Shown here: positions 13,501 to 25,500 of the stretch, piece after piece
Layout: every line of letters begins with the position of its first letter
How positions within the stretch are numbered: the first letter of the stretch is position 1
Assembly (NCBI GenBank): GCA_021292165.1
Contig: CM037877.1
Span: 163,800,242-163,864,241 of the forward strand
Length of the DNA stretch: 64,000 nt
Reading direction: 5' to 3'
From: Shinisaurus crocodilurus
Lineage: Eukaryota > Chordata > Lepidosauria > Squamata > Shinisauridae
Translations under genes and position numbers: made by a program
Notes under the pieces: generated by a model
The model's input: only the letters and a program-made list of their open reading frames with translations
What the model was told of the DNA's origin: nothing
Database searches by the model: none

Positions 13501-16500
13501 CACAACTCCACAGGGACAAACTTGCGATGTGGCACCTTACCTCCAAAGCCCAAAGGATACGCAAGTGAGTCCTTGTTTAATTGCTGCATAAGCCATCTGA
13601 CTCGAGTTCTGTAGAGAGAGAGTCTGCATCTTGCCTCTCAAGATCAGCAGACACCTTTAAATCCTAGTCTAGTACAGTCCAGAGGAATTGACGCTCAAGT
13701 CCAGATATGAACTTGGGACTCCTACTTTCCAGCATGATGCCTTATTTACTTGAAGAGTTAAATGGGAAAAACTTTGACATTTGCTAAGGCACCATTAATT
13801 GATGAATCCACAGACTTAACGCTACACTAAACAGACTTAAGTTGTAACTTGAGGATGGTGCAATTTCGGGGTTAAAAAAAGATTACGCTTGGCCTTGTAA
13901 TCAGAGCAGCACAAACAAAACAGTGCACAGTAGTTTAATGGAAAGCCTATTACACAGTATGAGATATGCCCACAGTTTTTCAAGACAAGAAACTTCATAC
14001 AATTTGTAGCAAGTTCCCAGCATTCCTCATATCATACAGACCATATACAATAACAAAGCACATCAAAGAAAAGAAGTTTAGGACAAAATTTCAGCCTCAA
14101 TGTTGAATTTTCTTGCTTGTGGGTTTGAAGATATGGTTTAGCAACTGAAACTTCGGTCTCCTAGAAATAGATAGTTTACCTGTTTTAATAAGCAGAATGT
14201 ATATAAAAACAACCAATTTATGGTGCAGAACAGCTGATAATTGGTCTACTTTAAAATCAATGCTTAATGAAATATTCAGTAACTACAAAGGTAAGGATGA
14301 TCAATACTGTAACACGGTTGATGCTAAAGGAAACAAAGTCAAGTAAGTGTAGGGTACACATGAGCTGGATGTAGAAAAGAAAATATTATCACAAGAAAAA
14401 CATATATTTGCCACAATAAATCACTGCTACCTTATTAGTTTCGAAGGAGAAAAACAATTACTACTGCAGGAAAGGACACAATCAAGTGCAACTTTCCCAG
14501 AGAAATTTCACCAGGTGAAACTGTAGCAGCACTGTATCTTGAGTTTTCCCTGATAAAACAAGCTGACTTACCTTCGAAGGCCTGATCGATGCCATCATAG
14601 GCATCTTTTGTAAAGTCTTCATCCGTAATTGTGCCACCTGCTTCAGCTTCATTACCCTAATGAAAGGTCAAATGCACAAGTTTCCAAAGTAAACAGAAGA
14701 GCTGACAAAGTGTGCCACATTAATTCCAGTAAAGGAATTATTCATTTCAATCCAATTAGCTGAAGTGATTAGCTTGAATTAAGAGAATTTAGAAACAGTA
14801 TGTTCCACTTCTTTATATGGTGTTAATGATCAAGCAGTCAAACTACAAAGGGTTGTGTTTTTATATAGCATAGTGCATTTAAAGCTGCTAATTATCCAAC
14901 TTAGACATTATCTGGGACATCTATATGCTGGATAATCAAGTATATCAGCTATAAGCACATTTTAACCTTGCTCTACAGTCAAGGTTTGATTTGAGGAAAG
15001 TTTTTACTTTTTCCAGGCTTTTCCAATTACTGCCCAAATTAGGAATCAAAGTATATTTCCACATTTATCTTACCACCATGCAAATATGCTCCATTACCCT
15101 TGATTACTTTTTCATTTATCATTCTTCATTCTTTCTCACTCAATACCCAAAATCTCAGGAGTCTCTCAGGGAGTGCTTACTCTTATATGAGCCTGCACAA
15201 ATGAGGCCCTACTTGAATCCCTCATCAACTGAAGCCAGACTGCAGGCAGAGCCTTTTCTGGGTGGCACCTGTCTCATGGAACACCAGCACCGTTCCACTG
15301 AACTTTCAGGAGAAAGCATGTGAACATTTTTATTCTGCCAGGCTTTTGGGGGCCAAGTACTTGGGTAGCTTATACAACTATTTTTATATTTTAGCTGTGC
15401 TCATTCTACTATACATCTATACTGCATTTTAACTGTTGCTGGTTTATATTATCCCATGTATTCCCATTTTAAACTATGAGCTGCCTGAATGTCTCTAAAG
15501 GTGCTATCCTATGCATATTTAGACAGAGATAAGGCCTACAACTCCCAGCATGCCCCAGCCAGCCTGGGGCACGCTGGGAGTTGTAGGCCTTTTCTCTATC
15601 TAAACATGCATAGGATTGTGCCCTAAGTCAATTTGATGGATAAGAGTTTTAAGAAATAAACAAATACGTACAGAGCTTGGAAGTGGTTTAGAGTTCCTGA
15701 GGCAAACATAAAATTTTAGGAATCAGCTTTACACCAGCTAGAAACACATTCTAAATTTCCTCTGTGCCATGGCAGCCAGGTACCTAGAATTTTTTAGCTC
15801 TGATCAAGATGTTTAATTTTAAACTGAGAATTCAGTGAATATTTAATCAAGCTGTCAGTGATCCTGTTTAATTGAATTAGTATTTATTACCTGATCTGAA
15901 CTAAATTGAGAATTGAACACTTTATTTCATTTCTATTCCACCCAATAGCTAAAGCTCTGAGCAGTTCACAACAATTCGTAAAACATAAACCACAAATACA
16001 ATAAAAAAAAACAGCATACACTTTTTTCCAATATACAAAATTTAAATAGATCTGTTAAAAACAGAGGACATAAATGCCCCATCATGCCATTAAATACCCT
16101 TAAATGCCATTAAATGCCTGGGAGTGGAGGGCTGTCTTAACCTGGCACCAAAAAGAAGACAGAGTTGGCACCAGGTAGGCCTCAGCGTACAGATCATTCC
16201 ACAATGGGGGTGCCACTACTGAGAAGGCCCTCTTCATTGTTGCCACCCTCTGAACCTCCCTCGGAGGTGGCACTCAGAGGAAGGCCTCAGATGTTGATTG
16301 CAGTGTCCAGGTAGATTCAGGTTGGGAGAGGTGCTCCATCAGGTATTGCGGTCCCAAGCCATGTAAGACTTTATAGGTTAAAACCAGGTTTATGGGTTAA
16401 AACCAGCATTCTTTTTAAAAAGAATGCATGCTAATTATTTTGAACATGTGGTTAAATATCTGTTATTTACCTATGCAACCAATATCGTGAAACCTACACA

Positions 16501-19500
16501 TTTATATGGAATCCAAACATAAGCCTAACTATTTTCTAATAAGCTACTATAAAAGCCCTGAAATATTCCATTTTTATTTCTGGTCTACTATGTTACAAGC
16601 TTGACAGAATAATTTTTAGAAATCCAGACTTGGAGCAGCATCAAATGCTGCCTGCCCATGAGCAGGGTCCACCACCACTTCCATTCCACAAGCAGCCAGC
16701 CCCGCTGATTCCACTGTGCAAGTGGCACCCACGTAATGGAGTTTTAGTGCTTCCGGGGACAAGCCCCGAAATGAACAGAAATTCTCATTTCTGGAACGAG
16801 GCAGGTCAGCGAAGGTCCCTCCATTTCTGCTCATTTTTGGTTGTCCTGAGAAGCACTAAATCTCTGTTGCACAAGTGGTGGTCGCCACTTGCGCAATGGA
16901 ATCAGCAGGGCTAGCTGCTTGAGTGGTCGCCACTGGATACTGCCCTTGGAAGTAGAACAGTTGCCAAGTACATACTCCTTTTAAGTATCCCTTTTTAAGG
17001 CTAAAACCACAATAACACATATAAAACTGCCAGCTGCCAAACCTTCAAATGGAATACCATTACTGGAATTTATAAAATTCTGTTTAAAGAATGTCTCTGT
17101 ATCGCAACCAGAGCCACACAAAAGGGATTCTCACTCTTAATTCCAACAGCACTTTCTCATTCAGTACCAGAAATTGTGGTTCTTCCAGGACAGCTGTGTC
17201 AGAAAAAAGACTAAGAAAGCCCACTGTGCATGCAGACATCACTTCTGCCTCATGGTACTCTGAATAAAGTAAGGTGATTATTACTGTGATGCACTTTATT
17301 GCGTGTTGTAAAATACAGTATTGTTCAAAACTGGAGATCTTTACCTCTGCAGTAGTTTTCTTGCTTGGTGTCCTTGGGTCTATTAGCATGAAAGGAGGAA
17401 GAAATTTAAAGAGAATCAAACTGCAGTGAAATGTTTTGTCTCACCTAGCATTTTGTTTAAATCCTTGGGAAACTGGGAAAATAGGAAGCTTGGTTACAGA
17501 AAACTGAAAGGGTAACTTAACAGAAACTGGTATGTAGAAGCAGGTTATATCACAAACTACACAAAAAAGACGACTTAGCCAAGCTCTCTTTCACAGGCAC
17601 TGAAATTATATAATAAAACCTGAAAATGCAGGTCAACATGTGGGATTATATCATCATACTGTGTAATTTGTTTTCCATTAATTTGCTACATATCTTTTAA
17701 TTTCAGTTCACTTGCTTATATTATACTCAAGATTAGTCTTCACATTATTGTGCATGAGAACATCAGTAGAATTTTCTACATTTACTCTCAGACCAAATAG
17801 TAAAATAGTATACTTGAGCAACTCAAGGCATTTCAACAGACCACCAAGCCCAGTCCAAGAAGTTAACAAGAAGTTGCAAACAACATTTTAGATTAACTTG
17901 CTGATTACATCAAGAAAACAAGGCCATACGTTGCGGAAGAAGAAGATCCATTAAAAGAGTTAGTGCATTCCAATTCAGAATGGCTTTTAAATGTCAGATA
18001 AAACTACAGTGGCTAATTTTTAATGAAATTAAGTAAAATTAAGCAAAGCGTTTTCAATAGGGGAAAATTTTATTGCCAATTTATTACTGGTTAAAATACA
18101 TATCATAGCACAAGACAAAGGTAGTCTTTGTTCTTGGATTCAATAAGGACAGGTTGCTTACCTGTAACTGTAGTTCTTCGAGTGGTCATCTGTGCAGTCA
18201 CACATATGGGCTCTGCGCCTGCGCTGAGCTAGCTTCGGAAGATTCTTTAGCTGAGGCGAAATGGGCGGGAACCCCTCCCCCACGGTGCTCGCTCCTAGCA
18301 CGGTTCCCGCCCATTCCCTCAGTTCCTATGAGACCGCCTATTGCGACCCCATGAACCGAGGGACCGTCGTTGGTGTTATCCCTATATGTCCTTTGGATCA
18401 TAACAGCAATGCAATTTCTCATCTTAGGACGAGTTGGAGCGACGCACCCAATCTCCACTGGCAGGTCCATCGAAATCGATAATGACGCCGAGCGGGGATG
18501 GATGGGTGGGTTGTGTGACTGCACAGATGACCACTCGAAGAACTACAGTTACAGGTAAGCAACCTGTCCTTCTTCTTCGTGGTCTCTGTGCATCACACAT
18601 ATGGGCAGAGTAACAAGCTGACTTACCGGTGGTGGGACGGCGTCACATGTCACTGCAGCACCGATGAGAGGACTGCTCTGCCAAAGGCGTTCGCTTCCCG
18701 AGCTCGGAGGTCAAGTTTATAGTGCTTGACGAACGTCGATGGCGCGGACCAAGTGGCCGCTCTACACAGTTCTTGTAGAGGAATGCCCTTTCCAAACGCT
18801 GCAGACGTTGATTGCGCCCGGGTTGAATGCGCTTTTATTGCACCAGGTAACTGTTTGTTGTTTAACTGGTAAGCAAGCTTGATTGTCTCCACAATCCACT
18901 TGGCAAACCTTTGCCTGGATACAGGTAGGCCTTTTGAAGCAGACGAACAGCTGTGTCGATCTCCTAAACAAGGCCGTTCTGTCCTTGTAAAAAGCCAGTG
19001 CACGACGAACATCTAGAGCGTGCATTTTCTTTTCCAGATCCGTTGTTGGACTCTGAAAAAAGGCTGGTAATATTATATCCTGGCTGGTATGAAATTCCGA
19101 CACTACCTTTGGAATGAAGGAGGTGTCTGGGCGGACGATCACTTTGTCCTTGTGGAAAACCATATAAGGTGGATCCTCTCTTAGTGCACATAGCTCACTG
19201 GACCTTCTTGCCGAGGTGATGGCGACAAGGAAGGCTGTTTTCCATGTTAGTAATCGATAATCTATGGTGGCGAGCGGTTCAAATGGCTTTTGTTGTAGAG
19301 CGCGTAGTACTAATGGTAGGTCCCAACCCGGTGTCAGGTCTTTCATCGGAGGAATGGTATTCCGTAGGCCTTTCAGGAATTGTTTCACTATGGGGTGAGT
19401 GAAGACTGTCCCTGTAGTGGAGTAGGGTCTGTTGGCCGAGATTGCTGCTAAGTACACCTTTATAGATGAAAGCTTTAATCCCCTTAGCATCAAAGTGTGC

Positions 19501-22500
19501 AGATATTCCAGGATAGCTTGTATTGAGCAAGTCTTTGGATCTTGCCTTTGTGTCGTGACGAATTTTGAGAATGCCAGCCATTTCCTAGTATAAGATGCCC
19601 TTGTTGCTGGTTTGCATGCAGCTGTTAGGATGTTCTGGATTGCTACTGGCAAGTTTTGCACTAGGAGTGACGTATCCTCTATGCCATGAGCGCCAAACTT
19701 TTCAGGTCCGGGTGCCGGATCTCGCCCCGGGCCTGAGTTAATAGAGTTGGCGTGATGGGCAGTGACCGGTATTCCCCCCTGGAAAGGTGAAGAACCTGGG
19801 GGAACCACGGCTGTCTGGGCCACCATGGTGCTACCAGGATGCAGTCCGTGCAGTCGTTCCATATCTTCGAGACGACCCGTGTCAACAGAGGAAGGGGTGG
19901 GAAGATGTAGAATAGATGCCCCGACCACTGCATCATAAAGGCGTCTGTAATGGATTCTGGATCTGAAGCTGCCCTGCTGCAGAACTGGTGGCATGCGGTG
20001 TTCTCTGAGGTAGCAAAAAGGTCTATTTGAGGGTGGCCCCAAATTGAGAAAATCCAATGGAGGACGTCCGGGTCCAACTGCCATTCGTGGGACTGCAGGG
20101 AGACTCTGCTGAGGGCATCCGCTAGGGTATTGTCCTTGCCAGCGATGTGGATCGCCACGAGAGAGATGGACCTTTGGATCGTCCAGTGGAGGATCTTGAG
20201 GGTCAGTCTCGTTAATCTCATGGACCTCCTTGTTTGTTGAGGTAGGCCACGACGGTCGTATTGTCCGTGACCACTTGAATGTGATGGTGGTACAGCTCGG
20301 ACTCCAGCGCCTTCATGGCGTTCCAAACAGCAAGTAGTTCCAGCATGTTGATATGCATCTTGCGTTGAATGGAATTCCATGTTCCTTGAGTGGTGAGGCC
20401 TGCACAGTGTGCTCCCCATCCCAGGAGGGAGGCGTCTGTTATTAGTATCTTTGTTGGTGTTAGTGGATGGAAGGGAACTCCCTTGTTCAGGTTCCTCCTG
20501 TCCGTCCACCATAGCAAAGTCGCTTTGACCGTTCTTGGAATGGGAAGGCGAGTGGAAGGGGACTGCCTTTGCGGGTTGAAGGAGCGGATGAACCAGTTCT
20601 GGAGGATTCTCATGTGTAGGCGGGCATAGTTCACGACCTGTATCGTTGAGGCCATGTGGCCTAAGAGACGTTGGATTGTTTTCGCTGGCGGGGAACGAGA
20701 CTGGTATAGACTTTTTGAGAGGGTAAGTATTTTGTCCAATCTGTCCCGTGGCAGATAAGCCCGGCCTTGAACCGAGTTGAGAACCGCCCCTATGAACTGG
20801 ATCTCCCTGGTCGGAGTGAGGACAGACTTCTTGGCGTTGAGACATAGTCCTAGTTCTTCGAGTAGGAGTAATGTTGTGCGAATGGCTGACTCTAGGCGAG
20901 ATTTCGTGGAGTCCACCACCAGCCAGTCGTCGAGGTAGGGGAAGATCCGGATTCCCCTGGCCCTCAGGCTTGCACAAACCACTGCCATGCACTTGGTGAA
21001 TACTCTTGGTGCAGTGGAGAGGCCGAAGGGGAGGACCACGAATTGATAGGCCTCGTCCCCTATCTTGAACCGCAGGTACTTCTGACTGTCTTGGTGAATG
21101 GCGATGTGGAAGTATGCGTCTTGCAGGTCTATCGACGCAAACCAGTCCATCTCGCGAAGTAAAGGTAGTATCGACTGGATGGTGACCATTCTGAACTTCT
21201 TTGCTGTTATGAAGAAGTTGACGAGTCGGAGGTCCAAGATCAGGCGAAGTCCTCCTCCCTTTTTCGACACTGTGAAGTACCGAGAATAGAGCCCCTCCTG
21301 GAGGTGGCGTGGGTGGACAGGCTGGATGGCGCCCTTCTGCAACAGAGAGTCCACCTCCTCCAGTAATGGTGGAGTGGGCTGTGTGGTAGCGATGCCGAGG
21401 AAGGGGGGGAGGACATCGAATTCGATCTGGTACCCATGTTGGATGATGTTGAGGACCCAGCGGTCCGTTGTAATAGAGTGCCACGATGGGAGGTAAGTGG
21501 CTAGTCTTGTCCGTGAATAGGGTAATTGTATCTGACATTTTCGACGGATCTTGTGGGGTTGTCACAATCGGTGGTGTTGTCTTGTCCGGTGTTTGGGTCA
21601 TGTCCAGTAAGTATGTCTCGATTCGTGCTAAGTCAAAGACGCCGCTTGCCGAAAGAGTTGCCCTTCCTTGGGCCTTGGTACTTAGGTTGGAAAGGCCTCC
21701 TTGATCCAGAGGGCTGGCGGTCTCGTACCCGCAAGTCTTGACTTTTTTGTGGGAAGCGCGGCCGAAACGGCACTGCTGGCTGGAACTTTGTCCACTGTTT
21801 AGTTTTGTATCTCTGTCTTGGAGCTGCGTTAAGCCCCATCTTTTGTGCTGTGACCTTCGCTTTCTGAGCTGCATCGAGGGAATCATCAGTTTTGGTGTTG
21901 AAGAGTCCCTCACCGTCGAACGGTAGGTTCTCTATACGCGCTCTCACCTCCGTGTTCAGTAATGTTGAGCGGAGCCAAGCGTGTCTGCGGAGTGCCACTG
22001 AGCTGATAAGTGCCCTCGCGTGGCAGTCCGTTTGGTGTCTAGCGTTGTTCATTTGGAGTATTGCCATGCTCAGGGCCTCCGCCTGCAGTACACGTGCCAG
22101 TTGTCTCTTTTCTTCCGATAGGTCTTCGCATAGGTTGCCCAGCTTTTCCGTCAGGAAATGTTGGTACCTTGCCATTATTGCCTGGTAGTTTGAGACCCTT
22201 AGACCCAAGGCGCTGGATGAATATACACGTCTGGCGCAGGCGTCCAGCTTTTTGCCCTCCTGATCCACCGGTGTGGTATGTATTTTACTCGAGGTGGATT
22301 GGGCAGACTCCACTATAATAGAATTCGGAGCTGGATGGGTGAAGAGAAATTGGGCATCCTCTTTATGCACACGATAAAGAGATTCCAGTCTCTTGCCCGT
22401 TGGCGGAATCACTGCTGGTTTGTTCCAGGTATTCTTGACGACTTTCAGTAGTGCTGGTAGGTAAGGCACCAGTGCTGGCGATGTTTGCGTCGATTGCATC

Positions 22501-25500
22501 ATGTTGTACACTGGGTCGTCATCATCAGGTGACTCAATGACGGTTTCTATCCCCAGAGATGCTGTCATTCTCAGCACGTGGTCAGCAAAAGTCCCAAGGT
22601 CTTCTGAAGGTGAAACTGCCGCCCTCGATTCGACCTGGAGATCTGGTGACGATTCGAGGGGGCCAGACAATGCGGAGTCTGAGTCTGAGTACGGTAAATC
22701 CGACGAAGATTCTGGGTCTAGGTCTTTTGATGGAACTGGTTTTTCCAGGTGTTTCCTTTTACATAAGGCCTTCCTTGGGGATGCTTGAGTTGAAGAATGG
22801 TGATTTTTTGAACTCACAGCATGTTTTCCTTTTTGCGGGCTAGCGCCCCGTACAGTCTGAGCGGTGTGGTAGTATCGTTCGCGGGGACTCCTACTACGTG
22901 TCGTACCTCTGCGTTTGTGCTGGTCGACATCGGGAGATGAGCTTCGACGTCGACGGCGCCCGATATAGGGGGAGTCGTGGCGCCGTTCGGTATCGATGGG
23001 CGGTGCTCGACGTCGATGGCGTTCGATATAGGGGGAGTCGTGGCGCCGTTCGGCATCGATGGGCGTTGTTTGACGTCGATAGCGATCCCCTTGGGGGGAG
23101 ACTCTATGTTGACGTACGCTGCCGGAGGAGCTACTTCGGCGCCGCCGGTCGATGGTGCGTGTTGACACCTTCCGTTGGTATTCAACATTTCGACGGCGAT
23201 GCTTGCCGATGTCGTTTGAGTGGCTCCGCGATCCCCGGTGGCGACGGTCGGCATCGAGTGAGCGGCTTCGATGGCGGCGGCGGGCAATGTCGGGCGAAAA
23301 AGCCGGGCGAGTGCGGTATTCGGTGTCGGCTGAAGTCCTTCGGCGGCGACGTTCGGCACCGTAGGAAGGACTGCGCTCGGTGTCGGCCGAAGCACTTCGG
23401 CGGCGACGTTCGACACCGTAGGGAGGACTGTGGTAGCGACGTTCGACATCGAGGGATGAGCTGCGGCGACGGCGGCGCTCGACGTCGTGCTTTAGGTTCC
23501 GGCGGTGAGAGCCCTCGGTGTCGACTGATGAGTGTCGATGGCGGGGGGTTTCGATGTCGGCAGCAACTCGTCCTGGGCTGCTAGCAGCTGCCAGTTTTTC
23601 GGCTCCAGCTTGCTGCGTACTACGTCGGGTAGCTTCATCTTCGGATGAGCTATCTGGACGAGTACTGTGAGACCTGTGGTCTCTTCGGCATCGAGGCGAT
23701 CGATGTCGAGGCGATCGACGTCGAGCCGCACTGTCCTCTCGCCCCTGGTAGGTGAAGTCGTCTTTGGATCGTATAGAGTGTCTCTTGGACGCCTGTGATC
23801 CAGACCGACTGCGGTGTTCCGATGGCTTCGATTGGGGCTCCTCTCCTCTCTTAGGTGAGGTGGAGTGTTGCGATCGAGCCGTCTTTGTCGGGGAGTCTAA
23901 AATTTCTCCGTCTGAGATAGACTGTGCCCGATCTATCGCTGTGTCTAGTTCGATGATCCTCGGTGTCGATAATTCTTTGTGTATCGATGTCGAGCGTTTA
24001 GCTGGAGACGGGGACGGCACGGTTTTGGATGTCTCCTGTTTTTTTGACGCTACCGACCCAATCGGTGATAGGGTTTTTGGTTTCTTTTGGGTTTTTTCCC
24101 CTTTAGGGCCCTTGTGTGACTTTTTCTTCTGAGTTTGGTCTTTCTCTTGCCCGGTGACTTTTACAGTCGAGGGGGAAGGTTTCTTTGAAGTTGTGGCGCG
24201 CGGGAGAGAAGGGCCGGCCGCTGATAGGGTTTGCTGACACAGCGAGGTTTTGAGTTTTAATGCCCGCTGTTTCCTAGTCACTTTTGTGAACTTTTTGCAA
24301 TGGCGGCAAGTCTCTACGATGTGTTCTTGCCCCAGGCATAAGAGGCATAAGGCATGCCCATCCGCTGGGGGTAGCTTTGCACCACAGTCGATGCATTTTC
24401 TGAACGGGGCCTTAAGGGCCATCATTCGGGGGGGGGGGGAGTCAGAAGGAAGATTAACTAAGAGATATAATAAAAAAAAATATTTTTATTTTTTTGAGAG
24501 AGTGAAGAATGAAGGGGGGAAAGACAGTTGAATAAAAGTCAAAATAGTAATCTACTCAGCCGATCGCCTAGAGGAGTAAACTCCTGGAGAACCTTTCGAG
24601 AGCTGCCGGTCGCAATAGTGGTCGAAAAGGAACTGAGGGAATGGGCGGGAACCGTGCTAGGAGCGAGCACCGTGGGGGAGGGGTTCCCGCCCATTTCGCC
24701 TCAGCTAAAGAATCTTCTGAAGCTAGCTCAGCGCAGGCGCAGAGCCCATATGTGTGATGCACAGAGACCACGAAGAAGAAAGGGGGAAATCTGCCCTAAA
24801 ATCAACACAAAATGGAAAGAGTGACAGACAGACAAACACACACACACTACCTTTTCTAAAGGGAAATTTCTAAACCTAGCCAAGTATGCTTGTACTGTAA
24901 CAGGAAATGAGATTTCCAAAATTTTCATTTTATGTATTTGATACCACTGTAAGTATCTATTACACAAGCCACCCATGTACAATACAAGCTATACCTGATG
25001 TGTAACACATGGAGACAACAGGGAATCCAACATGTCACTGAGCGATACACAAATGTAAAAGAATATTAGCTGAATATAGCATTTAGACCTCATGCCACCC
25101 CATACTGTATCCTTATGACCACCTTTCATTTTCTCATATGGCAATTATTAATTCGGGGGGGGGGGGGATAAAGCATTTTACTTTGAGATGACATCAAAAT
25201 AACGGCAAAACCTGTCCATCAACACTGATGGACCGTGGCCTAGCCTCCACCATCTAGGGCAGTGTTCTCCAACCTTGGGCCCCCAGGTGTTTTTGGCCTA
25301 CAACTCCCAGCATGCCCCAGCCAGCAAAACATCTGGGGACCCAAGGTTGGAGAACACTGATCTAGGGATTCATGTGGGGACGCCATGCAACATATTACAG
25401 CCATTCCTCCACCTCTCATGTCTCTGCAACAGACCCTAGCCCCATACATACCCTGTTCATTGTAATTATGGGCATTTTACTAGTAGAAAGACATTGCAGA

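Larger units (their letters stand above)
18145..24780 (-). mobile_element. DIRS-type tyrosine-recombinase retrotransposon, nearly complete
   Basis: A 6.6-kb element lying sense with ZNF326 in the intron between exons 4 and 5. In element order: right terminal repeat, gag-like ORF (24425-21633), RT-RNase H-methylase region (about 21640-19679), tyrosine recombinase (about 19690-18650), internal complementary region (18513-18606), left terminal repeat. The ends are inverted repeats, not LTRs, and no target duplication is seen; both are DIRS hallmarks. The RT motif ([10 protein letters not shown]) and recombinase motifs support the call. Frameshifts near 21505, 20222 and 18915 inactivate pol and the recombinase. 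Gag is intact and decay is light, so the insertion is fairly recent. Confidence 0.93.

Noticed and set aside
20218..21354. Start of the reverse transcriptase at 21354
   Set aside because: The triplet is GTG and conserved protein ([14 protein letters not shown]) continues upstream in the same frame, so this is not the real start.
22898..23584. 228-residue plus-strand ORF
   Set aside because: It is the reverse-strand shadow of the Arg/Ser repeat region of the DIRS gag ORF, whose minus-strand frame has recognisable domains on both sides.
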